Shown here in pieces: positions 16,172-24,526 of a DNA stretch of 64,000 bases. Position 1 is the first letter of the stretch. Each line of letters opens with the position of its first letter. A program made the position numbers and the translations under genes. The DNA lies in the NCBI RefSeq assembly GCF_900099965.1, contig NZ_FNDJ01000024.1, positions 100,845 to 164,844 of the forward strand, given 5' to 3'. The notes beneath the pieces are model-generated. The model was given only the letters and a program-made list of their open reading frames with translations. It searched no databases and was not told the DNA's origin. This DNA comes from Nonomuraea jiangxiensis (GTDB lineage: Bacteria; Actinomycetota; Actinomycetes; Streptosporangiales; Streptosporangiaceae).

Positions 16172-17413
16172 TTGGACCGCACGGGAACCAACCTGCCCGC
16201 CGTCGGCGAGTACAACCAGACGGTCGTGCTCGACGCCATCCGCCGGCGTCCCGCGGGGATCACCCGGTCCGAGCTCGCCGCCCTGACCGCCCTCAGCGGG
16301 ATGACGGTCACGAAGGTCTGCCGGCGCCTGATCGACGCGGGTCTCGTCGACGAGCACGGCACACGTACGAGCGGCCCCGGCAAGCCGGCGGCGGTCGTCA
16401 AGCTGAACCCGGGCGGCGGCTTCGCGGTCGGGGTGCACATCGATCCCGCCTCGGTGACCTACGTGCTCGTCGACCTGTCCGGCACCGTCCGGGACCACAC
16501 GCGTACCGGCACGCCGAACGCTGGGGACCCGAGCGCGGTCATCGAGGAGATGGCGAACGCGATCGAGGCGCTCATCACCGGCTCCGCCGTCGACCGGTCC
16601 CGCATCCTCGGGATCGGCATCGCCTCCCCCGGCCCGGTGAACGTCGAGGACGGCGTGCTGCTGAACCCGCCGATGATGCCCAACTGGCACCGGGTGGCCT
16701 TACGGCGCGCGCTCGCCGCGGCGACCGGCCTGCCCGTGCTGCTGGAGAAGGACACGACGGCCGCGGTCGTCGCCGAGTTGTGGTTCGCGGGCCCCGGCAG
16801 CAGCCGCGACTTCGCGTTCATGTACTACGGCACCGGTCTCGGCACCGGCCTGTCGGTGGCGGGCGAGGTCGTACGCGGGATCAGCTCCAACGCGGGCGAC
16901 GCGGGCCACCTCACCGTCGACCCGGACGGCCCGATGTGCACGTGCGGCCGGCGCGGATGCGTGGGATACATCACCGTCCCGCGGGCTCTCGTCGAACGCG
17001 CCGTGCTCAACGGCGTGCTCTCGGCGGCCGAGGCCGGCGACCTCGATGACATGGTCGACGTGGACGCGGCGTTCAGCAGGCTGGCGGGCCTGGCCGCGAC
17101 CGGGCACCCCGGGGCGGGCGCGATCCTGACCGGCGCCGCGCGTTCGCTGGCGCGGGCGATCGTCGTCATCGTGAACCTGCTCGACATCGACGAGGTCATC
17201 TTCGGCGGGCCGTTCTGGGCGCGGATCTCCCCGGCGATCCTCGCCGCGCTGCCGGACGCGGTACGCGACGATCCCGCCCTGGTCACCCCGCACCCGGTCC
17301 GCTTCGCCCAGTCGGCGATCCCGGTGGACGTCGCCGCCGTCGGAGCCGCGACGCTCGTGCTCGACAACGCCTTCTCGCCCAGGCCATCCGCCCTGCTCCT
17401 CGCCGCGGAGTGA
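16172..17413 (+). CDS. ROK-family transcriptional regulator (413 aa)
   Basis: An N-terminal winged HTH (GITRSELAALTALSGMTVTKVCRRL) is joined to a ROK sugar-kinase-like domain. The zinc motif CTCGRRGC is present, but the acidic residue that normally follows it is replaced (GYI). The usual ND-N motif of the phosphate-acceptor region reads EKDTTAA. These changes suggest a sensor without kinase activity. The TTG at 16172 is chosen because GGGAGG lies six bases upstream; a GTG at 16157 is possible. Leu-177 is a TTA codon (16700-16702), very rare in such genomes and read by the bldA tRNA in streptomycetes. The gene precedes a sugar ABC importer and probably controls it. Confidence 0.9.
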   Translation: MDRTGTNLPAVGEYNQTVVLDAIRRRPAGITRSELAALTALSGMTVTKVCRRLIDAGLVDEHGTRTSGPGKPAAVVKLNPGGGFAVGVHIDPASVTYVLVDLSGTVRDHTRTGTPNAGDPSAVIEEMANAIEALITGSAVDRSRILGIGIASPGPVNVEDGVLLNPPMMPNWHRVALRRALAAATGLPVLLEKDTTAAVVAELWFAGPGSSRDFAFMYYGTGLGTGLSVAGEVVRGISSNAGDAGHLTVDPDGPMCTCGRRGCVGYITVPRALVERAVLNGVLSAAEAGDLDDMVDVDAAFSRLAGLAATGHPGAGAILTGAARSLARAIVVIVNLLDIDEVIFGGPFWARISPAILAALPDAVRDDPALVTPHPVRFAQSAIPVDVAAVGAATLVLDNAFSPRPSALLLAAE

Positions 17414-17415
17414 CC

Positions 17416-17435
17416 GACTTTGTCCTCACAAAGTC
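17416..17435 (+). promoter_or_regulatory. Perfect inverted repeat, probable ROK operator
   Basis: GACTTTGT (17416-17423) and ACAAAGTC (17428-17435) form perfect 8-bp arms around CCTC. They begin two bases after the ROK stop and lie 160 bases before the substrate-binding-protein gene. A -35-like TTGAAA follows at 17447-17452. The AT-rich arms and lack of a U-tract favour an operator over a terminator. The site suits control of the importer by the ROK protein. Confidence 0.55.
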
Positions 17436-17595
17436 TTGCGGGCAATTTGAAAACATGATTTGCTAACCCGCCATGGCGCTCGGCGCTTGAACCGACACCG
17501 GCGCGCCTGTCCGTTCCGACCAGAAGGCCTCCGGAGACCCCCGCCTGAGGTGTCGACGCCGGCCTGTCTAGCGCCGTTGCTAGCCAGAAGGAAAC

Positions 17596-18936
17596 ATGAG
17601 CAACACAGTCATGCGCATCCGCCTCGCGGGTGCCGTCGTCGCCGGGGCAGTGAGTGTCGCCCTCCTCGCCGCCTGCTCGTCGCCCGCTCCCTCGGGTGAG
17701 GCGTCCGCGGCCTCCTGCCAGCCCGCGCAGGGCAAGGTCACCCTCCAGTACTGGAACACCGTTCCGGGCATGGACCAGGTCGTCGCCCTGTGGAACAAGA
17801 AGAACCCGAACATCCAGGTCGAGACCAAGAACATCGCCAACGACCAGTACGGCACCCTCGGCAACGCCCTCAAAGCGGGCAAGGCCCCGGAGCTCGCCCA
17901 GATCGGTTACGACCAGCTCCCCAGCATGCGCACCCAGGACGCCTTCGTGGACGTCTCGGCCTGCGCGGACGCCGTCGCGGCCAAGTCGAAGTTCGTGCCG
18001 TGGACCTGGTCGCAGACCAGCTTCGGCGACACCGGCGTGTTCGCCTTCCCGCAGGACACCGGCCCGATGGCCCTCTTCGTCCGCAAGGACCTCTTCGAGA
18101 AGCACAAGATCGAGATCCCGAAGACCTGGGACGAGTACGCGGCGGACGCGCAGAAGCTGCGCGACGCGGACCCCGACCTCAGCATCACCTTCTTCGACCC
18201 CAACAACGCCGAGTTCTTCAACGGGCTCCTCTGGCAGAACAACGCCAGAATGTACGGCTACTCGGGCGACAAGTGGCAGGTCACGGTCGATTCCGAGCAG
18301 AGCAGGCAGGTCGCCGACTACTGGCAGAAGCTGATCGACGCCAAGCTCGTCCGCACCGACCTCGCCCACGCCACGCCCCCGATGTACGCCGCGTACGAGA
18401 AGAACCAGGTCGCCACCTACATCGGCGCCGCCTGGGGCTACAGCATGCTGCGCGACAACCTGCCCGACCAGGCGGGAAAGTGGACGATCGTCCCGCTGCC
18501 CACCTGGGGCACGAGCGCCGCGTCCGGCGACTGGGGCGGATCCACCGTCGCGTTCATGAAGGGCAACCCGCACCTGTACGAGTCGGTCAAGTTCAACACC
18601 TGGCTGAACACCGACCCGGAGGCCCTCGCCCTGGAGAACAAGCTGGGCGGCCTCTACCCGGCGGCCACCGCCGGTCTGGCGCTGCCCGCGCTCTCGGAGG
18701 GCGTCCCGTACTACGGCAACGAGAAGATCTTCGACGTCTTCGCCGAGTCGTCGAAGAACATCGACACCAGCTTCGCCTGGGGCCCGACCCAGAAGACGGT
18801 GAACCTGGCGCTGCAGGACGCGATGGCCAAGGCGGTGTCCGGCAGCGGCAAGCTCACCGACGCCATCTCGGCCGCCCAGGCGGCCGCGCTGAAGTCGATG
18901 CAGGATCAGGCGATCCCGGCCGCAGCGGGCAACTGA
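17596..18936 (+). CDS. Sugar ABC transporter substrate-binding lipoprotein (446 aa)
   Basis: Extracytoplasmic solute-binding protein of the carbohydrate (MalE-like, family 1) class. A basic N-terminus, hydrophobic core and lipobox LLAAC (cysteine near residue 26) mark a lipoprotein anchored on the outer face of the membrane. The mature part begins with the typical VTLQYWNTVPGMDQVVALWNK strand-helix. The ATG at 17596 has AGAAGGA three bases upstream. Two permease genes follow, the first after 7 bases and the second overlapping it. The sugar cannot be named from sequence; the ROK regulator upstream supports a carbohydrate. Confidence 0.93.
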   Translation: MSNTVMRIRLAGAVVAGAVSVALLAACSSPAPSGEASAASCQPAQGKVTLQYWNTVPGMDQVVALWNKKNPNIQVETKNIANDQYGTLGNALKAGKAPELAQIGYDQLPSMRTQDAFVDVSACADAVAAKSKFVPWTWSQTSFGDTGVFAFPQDTGPMALFVRKDLFEKHKIEIPKTWDEYAADAQKLRDADPDLSITFFDPNNAEFFNGLLWQNNARMYGYSGDKWQVTVDSEQSRQVADYWQKLIDAKLVRTDLAHATPPMYAAYEKNQVATYIGAAWGYSMLRDNLPDQAGKWTIVPLPTWGTSAASGDWGGSTVAFMKGNPHLYESVKFNTWLNTDPEALALENKLGGLYPAATAGLALPALSEGVPYYGNEKIFDVFAESSKNIDTSFAWGPTQKTVNLALQDAMAKAVSGSGKLTDAISAAQAAALKSMQDQAIPAAAGN

Positions 18937-18943
18937 CCCCGGC

Positions 18944-19891
18944 ATGGCCGACATCGCAACGCGCGGGACCCGCGTGGTGGCAGAGTCCGGGGACCGCCGC
19001 CGTCTCAGTGACGGCGGTCCCCGGGCGGGCATCGTCCTCGCGTTCCTGACCCCGTTCTTCCTCCCGTTCGTGCTGTTCTACCTGGTGCCGATCGCCTACG
19101 CGATCTGGCAGAGCTTCCTGGTCGTGCGCCGCACCGGAGGCCAGTACGGCACGTCGTACACGACCTTCGGCGGGTTCGAGCAGTATGCGGAGGTGTTCCA
19201 GAACGGCGAGTTCTGGGCGAGCATCGGGCGCATCGCACTGTTCGGCATCGTGCAGGTGCCCGTCATGCTGGTGGTCGCGCTGATCATGGCGCTGCTGCTC
19301 GACACTCCGCTGCTGAAGCTCAAGTCGTTCTTCCGCGTCGCGGCGTTCATGCCGTACGCCGTGCCCGGCGTGATCGCCGCGATCATGTGGTCGTTCCTCT
19401 ACTCGCCACAGCTCAGCCCCGTCGTCGACCTGCTGAAGGGCCTCGGCCTGGAGCCGGACTTCCTCGGCCCGGGCGCCGTGCTGTGGTCGGCGGCGAACGT
19501 CTCCACCTGGCTCTGGACCGGCTACAACATGCTGATCATGTTCTCGGCGCTGCAGGCGATCCCGGGGGAGCTCTACGAGGCGGCCAAGCTCGACGGCGCG
19601 AGCAACTGGGCGATCGCGTGGCGGATCAAGGTCCCGATCATCGCCCCGTCGATCATCCTCACCACGGTCTTCTCGATCATCGGCACGCTGCAGCTCTACG
19701 CCGAGCCGGCCGTGCTCCGCCAGATCTCCTCGAACATCTCGAGCACGTACACGCCGAACATGCTCGCGTACGCGGTGGCCTCGGGGAACAACTACCAGCA
19801 GGCAGCGGCGATCTCCGTGGTCATCGCGGTCATCACCTTCGTCTTGAGCTTCGGGTTCATGCGACTGACCTCGAAGAGGGCCGGACTGTGA
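18944..19891 (+). CDS. Sugar ABC transporter permease, MalF-like (315 aa)
   Basis: Inner-membrane permease with about six helices. The first is FLTPFFLPFVLFYLVPIAYA (about residues 30-50). The EAA loop that docks the ATPase reads YEAAKLDGASNWAIAWRI, near residue 208. It starts 7 bases after the binding-protein gene and overlaps the second permease gene by four bases, so the three genes form one operon. No ATP-binding subunit is encoded here. In actinobacteria a shared MsiK-type ATPase encoded elsewhere usually serves such importers. Confidence 0.93.
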   Translation: MADIATRGTRVVAESGDRRRLSDGGPRAGIVLAFLTPFFLPFVLFYLVPIAYAIWQSFLVVRRTGGQYGTSYTTFGGFEQYAEVFQNGEFWASIGRIALFGIVQVPVMLVVALIMALLLDTPLLKLKSFFRVAAFMPYAVPGVIAAIMWSFLYSPQLSPVVDLLKGLGLEPDFLGPGAVLWSAANVSTWLWTGYNMLIMFSALQAIPGELYEAAKLDGASNWAIAWRIKVPIIAPSIILTTVFSIIGTLQLYAEPAVLRQISSNISSTYTPNMLAYAVASGNNYQQAAAISVVIAVITFVLSFGFMRLTSKRAGL

Positions 19892-20745
19892 GCAACCAGA
19901 ACCCGATCCGCGAAAGCCGCGTCAGCCGTACGGCCGCCATGGCGCTGATGTTCCTGCTGGCGATCTATTTCCTGCTGCCGATCTACTTCCTGATCGTCGC
20001 GGCGACGAAGCCGCAGGGCGACCTCGCCTCCACCTTCGGCCTGGCCTTCTCGCACTTCGACCTGTTCCAGAACCTGAGCACCCTGTTCGGCCGCAGCGAC
20101 GGCATCTACGGGCGGTGGGCGCTGAACAGCGTGATCTACGCGGTGCTGGGGGCGGCCGTGGGCACCCTGATCTCCGCGCTGTGCGGCTACGCGCTGGCCA
20201 AGTTCCGCTTCCGGGGCAGGGAGTTCCTGTTCTCCGTCATCCTCGGCGGCGTCCTCGTTCCCACCACCGCGCTCGCGCTGCCGCTGTTCCTGCTGTTCTC
20301 CGCGACCGGGATCGTCAACACCTATCTGGCGGTGTTCCTGCCGAGCATCGTCAGCCCGTTCGGCGTCTACCTCGCCCGCATCTTCACCTCCGCCGCCGTC
20401 CCCGACGAGCTCATCGAGGCGGCGCGACTGGACGGCGCCGGCGAGTTCCGTACGTTCTTCTCCGTGGCGTTCAAGTTGCTGACGCCGTCGCTGGTGACCA
20501 TCTTCCTGTTCCAGTTCGTCGGCATCTGGAATAACTTCTTCCTGCCCATGGTGATGCTGCAGGAGGAGTCGCTCTTCCCGATCACGCTCGGGCTTTATGG
20601 GTGGAACGGCCAGACCGCCCGGGTCTCGCTCCTCCAGGAGTCCGTGATCACCGGCTCGCTGGTCTCGATCGTGCCGGTGATCATTCTGTTCATCCTGCTC
20701 CAGCGGTTCTGGCGCTCCGGCCTCGCCGCCGGCTCCCTCAAGTAG
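19888..20745 (+). CDS. Sugar ABC transporter permease, MalG-like (285 aa)
   Basis: The second permease of the importer has six predicted helices, beginning AMALMFLLAIYFLLPIYFLI. The EAA loop reads IEAARLDGAGEFRTFF, near residue 178. The GTG at 19888 overlaps the previous stop (GTGA), and the conserved MalG-like N-terminus starts right there. It ends with the typical SGLAAGSLK tail. The operon stops here; the next gene begins 60 bases on with its own promoter. Confidence 0.93.
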   Translation: MSNQNPIRESRVSRTAAMALMFLLAIYFLLPIYFLIVAATKPQGDLASTFGLAFSHFDLFQNLSTLFGRSDGIYGRWALNSVIYAVLGAAVGTLISALCGYALAKFRFRGREFLFSVILGGVLVPTTALALPLFLLFSATGIVNTYLAVFLPSIVSPFGVYLARIFTSAAVPDELIEAARLDGAGEFRTFFSVAFKLLTPSLVTIFLFQFVGIWNNFFLPMVMLQEESLFPITLGLYGWNGQTARVSLLQESVITGSLVSIVPVIILFILLQRFWRSGLAAGSLK

Positions 20746-20792
20746 CCGAGAGTGGCCGACCGGAATTGCTGTGGTGGCTGAGGCACGGAGGT

Positions 20793-20798
20793 TAGGGT
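20793..20798 (+). promoter_or_regulatory. Leaderless -10 element of the S9 peptidase gene
   Basis: TAGGGT matches TANNNT and ends seven bases before the ATG at 20806. A -35-like TTGCTG (20766-20771) is 21 bases upstream, longer than ideal. The arrangement implies an independent leaderless transcript for the peptidase. Confidence 0.5.
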
Positions 20799-20805
20799 CT
20801 TTGTC

Positions 20806-22692
20806 ATGAAACCTGCGGACATCTCCCTTTTGCATGCTCTCGGCGCGCCGACGATCTCGCCCGACGGGAAGCACGCGATCGTCGCCGTGACCCGGCCCGA
20901 TCTCGAGACGGACGAATACCGCGGTGGCCTCTGGCTGGTCCCCACCGACGGCTCCACCGAGCCGCGCCGGCTGACGAGGGGTCCGCGTGACGAAGAGCCC
21001 ACATACTCCCCCGACGGCGCCTGGCTCGCCTTCGTCCGGAGCGGCGACGGCGCCAAGCCGCAGCTCTACGTGATGCCCACCGACGGCGGCGAGCCGCGGA
21101 AGGTGACCGACCAGCCGCTCGGCGTCAGCGAGCCGGTGTGGAGCCCCGACTCGCGGCGGCTGGCGTTCGTCGCGCGCGTGCCCGAGGAGGGCCGGTACGG
21201 CGAGGCCAAGCCGGAGAAGGAACGGCCGCGCCGCATCACCGGCTTGAAGTACCGGCGCGACAACGTGGGCTTCATCCTCGACCGGCGCACGCACGTCTTC
21301 GTCGTCGACCCCTTCGCCGAGGAGCCCTCGGCCACCCAGGTCACCGAGGGCGACTTCGATCACAACGGGGTCACCTGGAGCCCGGACGGCACGCTGCTGG
21401 CGTTCGTGGCCGCCCGCCACGACGAGCGCGACAGCACGCTCACCGACGACGTGTGGGTGAGCGCCCCCGACGGTTCGGGCCTGCGCCGCGTGACCGCCAC
21501 CGACCTGTCGGTGGCCGCGCCGCGTTTCACCCCGGACGGCGACGCCCTGTGCTTCCTCGGCGCCGACGCCGGCCCCGACGGCCGCCAGATGGTCTGCAAG
21601 AACTCCGGGCTCTGGCTGGTGCCGCTCGCCGGCGGCGACGCCCGCCGCCTCACCGACGAGGAGCGCTTCCACCTCCCCGCCGCGTACGCCGCCACCGCCG
21701 ACGGCGTGCTCGTCACCTCGGAGAACCGGGGCGCCAAGGACCTGCTGCTCGTGCCGTACGCGGGCACGGAGCCCACCGTCCTGATCAGCGGCCCGCGCGA
21801 GGTCAACGCCGTCGCCCACGCCGCCGGCGTCACCGTCGCGACCGTGGCCGACGCCCGTACCCCCGGGGAGCTGGTCGCCCTGCGCGGCGGCGAGGAGAGC
21901 ACGCTCACCTCCTTCGGCCCCGGCATCGACGTCCTGCCCATCGAGGAGGTCACCGGCACGGCCCCGGACGGCTATTCCGTACACGGCTGGATCGTCCGCC
22001 CCGCCGGCGAGGGGCCGCACCCCATACTCCTCATGATCCACGGCGGCCCCTTCACGCAGTACGGCTGGCGCGTCTTCGACGAGGCCCAGGTCTACGCCTC
22101 GGCCGGTTACGCGGTCGTCATGGGCAACCCGCGCGGCTCCTCCGGCTACGGCCAGGCGCACGGGCGGCACATCATCGGCGACGTCGGCCGCCTGTCGGCC
22201 ATCGACCTGCTGACACTGCTCGACGCCGCCCTGGCCACCGGCGGCCTGGACGCCTCCCGCGCCGGAGTGCTCGGCGGCTCGCACGGCGGCTTCATGACCA
22301 CGTGGATGGCCGCTCACCACGGTGACCGGTTCAAGGCGGCGATCAGCGAGCGCGCGGTCAACGCGATCGACAGCTTCCACGGCAGCAGCGACATCGGCTG
22401 GTCGTTCGCGCGTGACCTGTACGGCGAGGACCCGGCGGGCTGGGTGGAGCAGAGCCCTCTCACGCACGCCGACAAGATCGACAAGCCCTTCCTGATCATC
22501 CACTCGGAGCACGACTGGCGGTGCCCGGTGGAGCAGGCGCAGCGGTTGTTCGTCAAGCTCCGGTTGCGGGGGGTGGAGACGGAGCTCCTGCTCTTCCCTG
22601 GCGAGGGACACGAGCTGTCTCGCTCGGGGCTGCCCAGCCACCGGGTGGCCCGCTTCGAGGCCATCCTCGACTGGTGGGGACGGCACCTGTAG
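20806..22692 (+). CDS. S9-family serine peptidase, acylaminoacyl/dipeptidyl-peptidase type (628 aa)
   Basis: Prolyl-oligopeptidase family. Residues about 1-370 form a beta-propeller with TolB/WD-like repeats (SPDGKHAIVAV, SPDGAWLAFV, SPDSRRLAFVA, SPDGTLLAFV). The C-terminal alpha/beta hydrolase has the nucleophile elbow GGSHGGF with Ser-492, Asp-570 in HSEHDWRCP and His-602 in GEGHELSR. No signal peptide is visible, so it is probably cytoplasmic and trims short peptides. Its promoter appears separate from the sugar importer upstream. A hairpin follows the stop codon. Confidence 0.93.
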   Translation: MKPADISLLHALGAPTISPDGKHAIVAVTRPDLETDEYRGGLWLVPTDGSTEPRRLTRGPRDEEPTYSPDGAWLAFVRSGDGAKPQLYVMPTDGGEPRKVTDQPLGVSEPVWSPDSRRLAFVARVPEEGRYGEAKPEKERPRRITGLKYRRDNVGFILDRRTHVFVVDPFAEEPSATQVTEGDFDHNGVTWSPDGTLLAFVAARHDERDSTLTDDVWVSAPDGSGLRRVTATDLSVAAPRFTPDGDALCFLGADAGPDGRQMVCKNSGLWLVPLAGGDARRLTDEERFHLPAAYAATADGVLVTSENRGAKDLLLVPYAGTEPTVLISGPREVNAVAHAAGVTVATVADARTPGELVALRGGEESTLTSFGPGIDVLPIEEVTGTAPDGYSVHGWIVRPAGEGPHPILLMIHGGPFTQYGWRVFDEAQVYASAGYAVVMGNPRGSSGYGQAHGRHIIGDVGRLSAIDLLTLLDAALATGGLDASRAGVLGGSHGGFMTTWMAAHHGDRFKAAISERAVNAIDSFHGSSDIGWSFARDLYGEDPAGWVEQSPLTHADKIDKPFLIIHSEHDWRCPVEQAQRLFVKLRLRGVETELLLFPGEGHELSRSGLPSHRVARFEAILDWWGRHL

Positions 22693-22733
22693 GGGCACCC
22701 CGCACGTTCGCTGGGGCGCGGGACTTCGCCGCG

Positions 22734-22751
22734 GCGGGGCACGCGCCCCGC
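22734..22751 (+). terminator. Hairpin after the S9 peptidase gene
   Basis: GCGGGGC (22734-22740) pairs with GCCCCGC (22745-22751) around a four-base ACGC loop, 41 bases after the stop codon. It has no U-tract. It is a likely intrinsic terminator of the high-GC type. Confidence 0.5.
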
Positions 22752-22785
22752 TCGCGGCGACGGGCGTTCACCGGCCACAGTAGGA

Positions 22786-23386
22786 ATGGTGAAGATCCTC
22801 CTGGTTCAGCCCTCCGACTGGTCCCCCGACGGTCACGCCAACTTCGATGCGATCGAGGAACTCGTCTCCCCCGGGAGCGGTGACCTGATGCTGCTGCCCG
22901 AGCTGGCGGGCGCGAGCCTGCCCCGGGCCGACTACCTGGAAAGGGTCCGCGCCCTGGCCATGGGAGCGGGGATGGCGGTGGTCGGCGGGTCCCACTACGA
23001 CGGCGCCGTCAACCGGGGAGCCGTGTACGACGCCGGCGGCACACTGGTCGCCGAGTACGACAAGGTCCACCCCTACGGCGTCGAGCTGCGCTCCGGGATC
23101 GTCCCCGGCCGGCCGAGCCCCGGTTTCGAGTTGCACGGCCGCCGCCTGCGCGCCCTGCTCTGCGCGGACCTGTGGTACTCGGCGAGCCTGGCCGGGCACG
23201 ACGACCTCGACGCGGTGCTGGTGCCCGCCTTCTCCGTCACCCGCTGGGACGGCCCCGTGCCCCGAGACGCACGCGGGCTTCTTCACCGGCACGCCCGGCA
23301 CGCCCGTCTCCGTTCACGAGCTCGACCTCGGCCGGCTGCACGCCTTCCGGCGGGACCGCCTGGACCGCGGCTTCGTCGGGCGGTGA
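22786..23386 (+). pseudogene. Carbon-nitrogen hydrolase (nitrilase superfamily) gene broken by internal deletion and frameshift
   Basis: The first 160 codons from the ATG at 22786 encode the nitrilase-fold start with all three catalytic residues: Glu in LPELAG, Lys in EYDKVHPYG and Cys in LLCADLWYS. After VTRWDGPVP (to about 23262) the same frame turns into Arg/Ala-rich nonsense. The family-like C-terminal end, ETHAGFFTGTPGTP to LDRGFVGR, continues in the +1 frame from 23264 to the TGA at 23384-23386. The two parts total about 200 residues, whereas relatives have about 260. A segment of roughly 60 codons, normally containing the second half of the active site, is missing. A functional enzyme is unlikely. 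Confidence 0.75.
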
Positions 23387-23414
23387 CCGGCCCCACGCCC
23401 TCCGCGGGCGCCGG

Positions 23415-24347
23415 TCAGCCCGGCAGCCCGAGCGCGCGCCGGCGGGCGTCGACGCCGTCGAGCAGGCGCTGGAGCCCGTACTCGAAGACCGTGTCCAGGT
23501 CGAAGTCGAACTCCTCCCGCACCACGTAGCCGAGTCCGGCGGCCGACTCCCACCGCCGCAGGTCGCCGCCCTGGTGGCGCATCCAGTTGTCCGCCGACAT
23601 CCCGGTGTCCTCCTCCGCCTGCGCCTCCGCGAGCCGTACCAGCGCCATGCTCCGTACGTGCCCGAACAGGTTGATGTGCGTGCACAGCATGTCGTGCGCG
23701 TCGAACCCCATCGCGCGCAGCGTGCTGAGCGACCACTCGGCCAGCGGCAACACGTTGGGCAGGAGCTGCGGGCGGCTCATCGAGAACACCTCCGCGGCCC
23801 ACGGATGGCGGCTGAGAATGGTCCAGAACAGGTGCGCGACCGTGTCCAGGCGTCGCCGCCAGGCCGTCATCGGGATCTCGGGCAGCCGGACTCCGGCGAA
23901 GACGCTGTCCGCCATCCGCAGCGTCAGCTCACCCCGGTTCGGGACGTGCCGGTAGAGCGCCATCGTGGAGACGTCCAGGGCGACGGCCACCCGCCGCATC
24001 GTGACGAGCGGCAACCCGTCGGTGTCGGCGATCCGCACGGCGGCCTCGACGATCTCGCGCTGGGTCAGGCCGGTGCGCCGGGCCCGTTCGCCGGCGGGCG
24101 GGCGGCGGGCCGTCCCGGCTGCCCGCTCGTCCTGCCGCCGCACGACGGTCCCGCTGCCAGGCACCGCCTCGACCAGGCCCGCCGCGCGCAGCGCGCCGAT
24201 CACCTTGCTGGCGGTGGCCATCGCGACCCCCCAGTCCCGGACGATCTGCCGGGTGGACGGCACCGGCCGGCCCTCCGCCAGCACCCCGCTCCGGATGTCA
24301 CCGGCGATCTCGTCGGCGATACGCAGGTAGAGCGCTCGGTCTGCCAT
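23415..24347 (-). CDS. GntR-TetR hybrid transcriptional regulator (310 aa)
   Basis: Two DNA-binding domains in one chain. Residues 1-70 form a GntR winged helix (YLRIADEIAGDIRSGVL, PSTRQIVRDWGVAMATASKV). Residues 92-140 form a TetR HTH (LTQREIVEAAVRIADTDG, VTMRRVAVALDVSTMALYRHV). A TetR_C-type ligand domain fills the rest. Such fusions are known in actinobacteria, mostly near drug-modifying or efflux genes. The ATG at 24347 has GGAGG three bases upstream. It is divergent from an alpha/beta hydrolase gene, and the gap holds three evenly spaced GCACTA repeats that are its likely targets. Confidence 0.9.
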   Translation of the reverse strand: MADRALYLRIADEIAGDIRSGVLAEGRPVPSTRQIVRDWGVAMATASKVIGALRAAGLVEAVPGSGTVVRRQDERAAGTARRPPAGERARRTGLTQREIVEAAVRIADTDGLPLVTMRRVAVALDVSTMALYRHVPNRGELTLRMADSVFAGVRLPEIPMTAWRRRLDTVAHLFWTILSRHPWAAEVFSMSRPQLLPNVLPLAEWSLSTLRAMGFDAHDMLCTHINLFGHVRSMALVRLAEAQAEEDTGMSADNWMRHQGGDLRRWESAAGLGYVVREEFDFDLDTVFEYGLQRLLDGVDARRRALGLPG

Positions 24348-24359
24348 GACCCTCCAGGT

Positions 24360-24432
24360 GCACTAGTGCGGTCGGCCGCACGGCCAATCACCGCACTACC
24401 CGCCTACCTGCGGCTGCCTACGAAGTGCACTA
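24360..24432. promoter_or_regulatory. Array of three GCACTA repeats in a divergent promoter region
   Basis: GCACTA occurs at 24360, 24393 and 24427, with steps of 33 and 34 bases (about three helical turns). The first copy lies in the perfect palindrome GCACTAGTGC (24360-24369). The other two are followed by CCCGC and CCGCG. A -10-like TACATT (24474-24479) for the hydrolase lies downstream. The spacing puts all copies on one face of the helix, suiting a multi-headed regulator such as the adjacent GntR-TetR hybrid. Confidence 0.6.
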
Positions 24433-24526
24433 CCGCGCAGGCGCGCGACGATCCCCGATCCAGCCTCGCTGCGTACATTGTAAGCACAGCTCGGGCGGAC
24501 CGGGCTCCGAGAAGGAGGAGAACACC

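Noticed and set aside
17416..17435. GACTTTGT inverted repeat as an intrinsic terminator of the ROK gene
   Set aside because: The stem is AT-rich compared with the GC stems of other terminators in the window and no T-run follows. An operator role fits better, though readthrough was not tested.
19792..22698. Long minus-strand frame across the second permease and S9 peptidase genes
   Set aside because: It spans two unrelated well-supported plus-strand genes and has low-complexity composition; antisense shadow.
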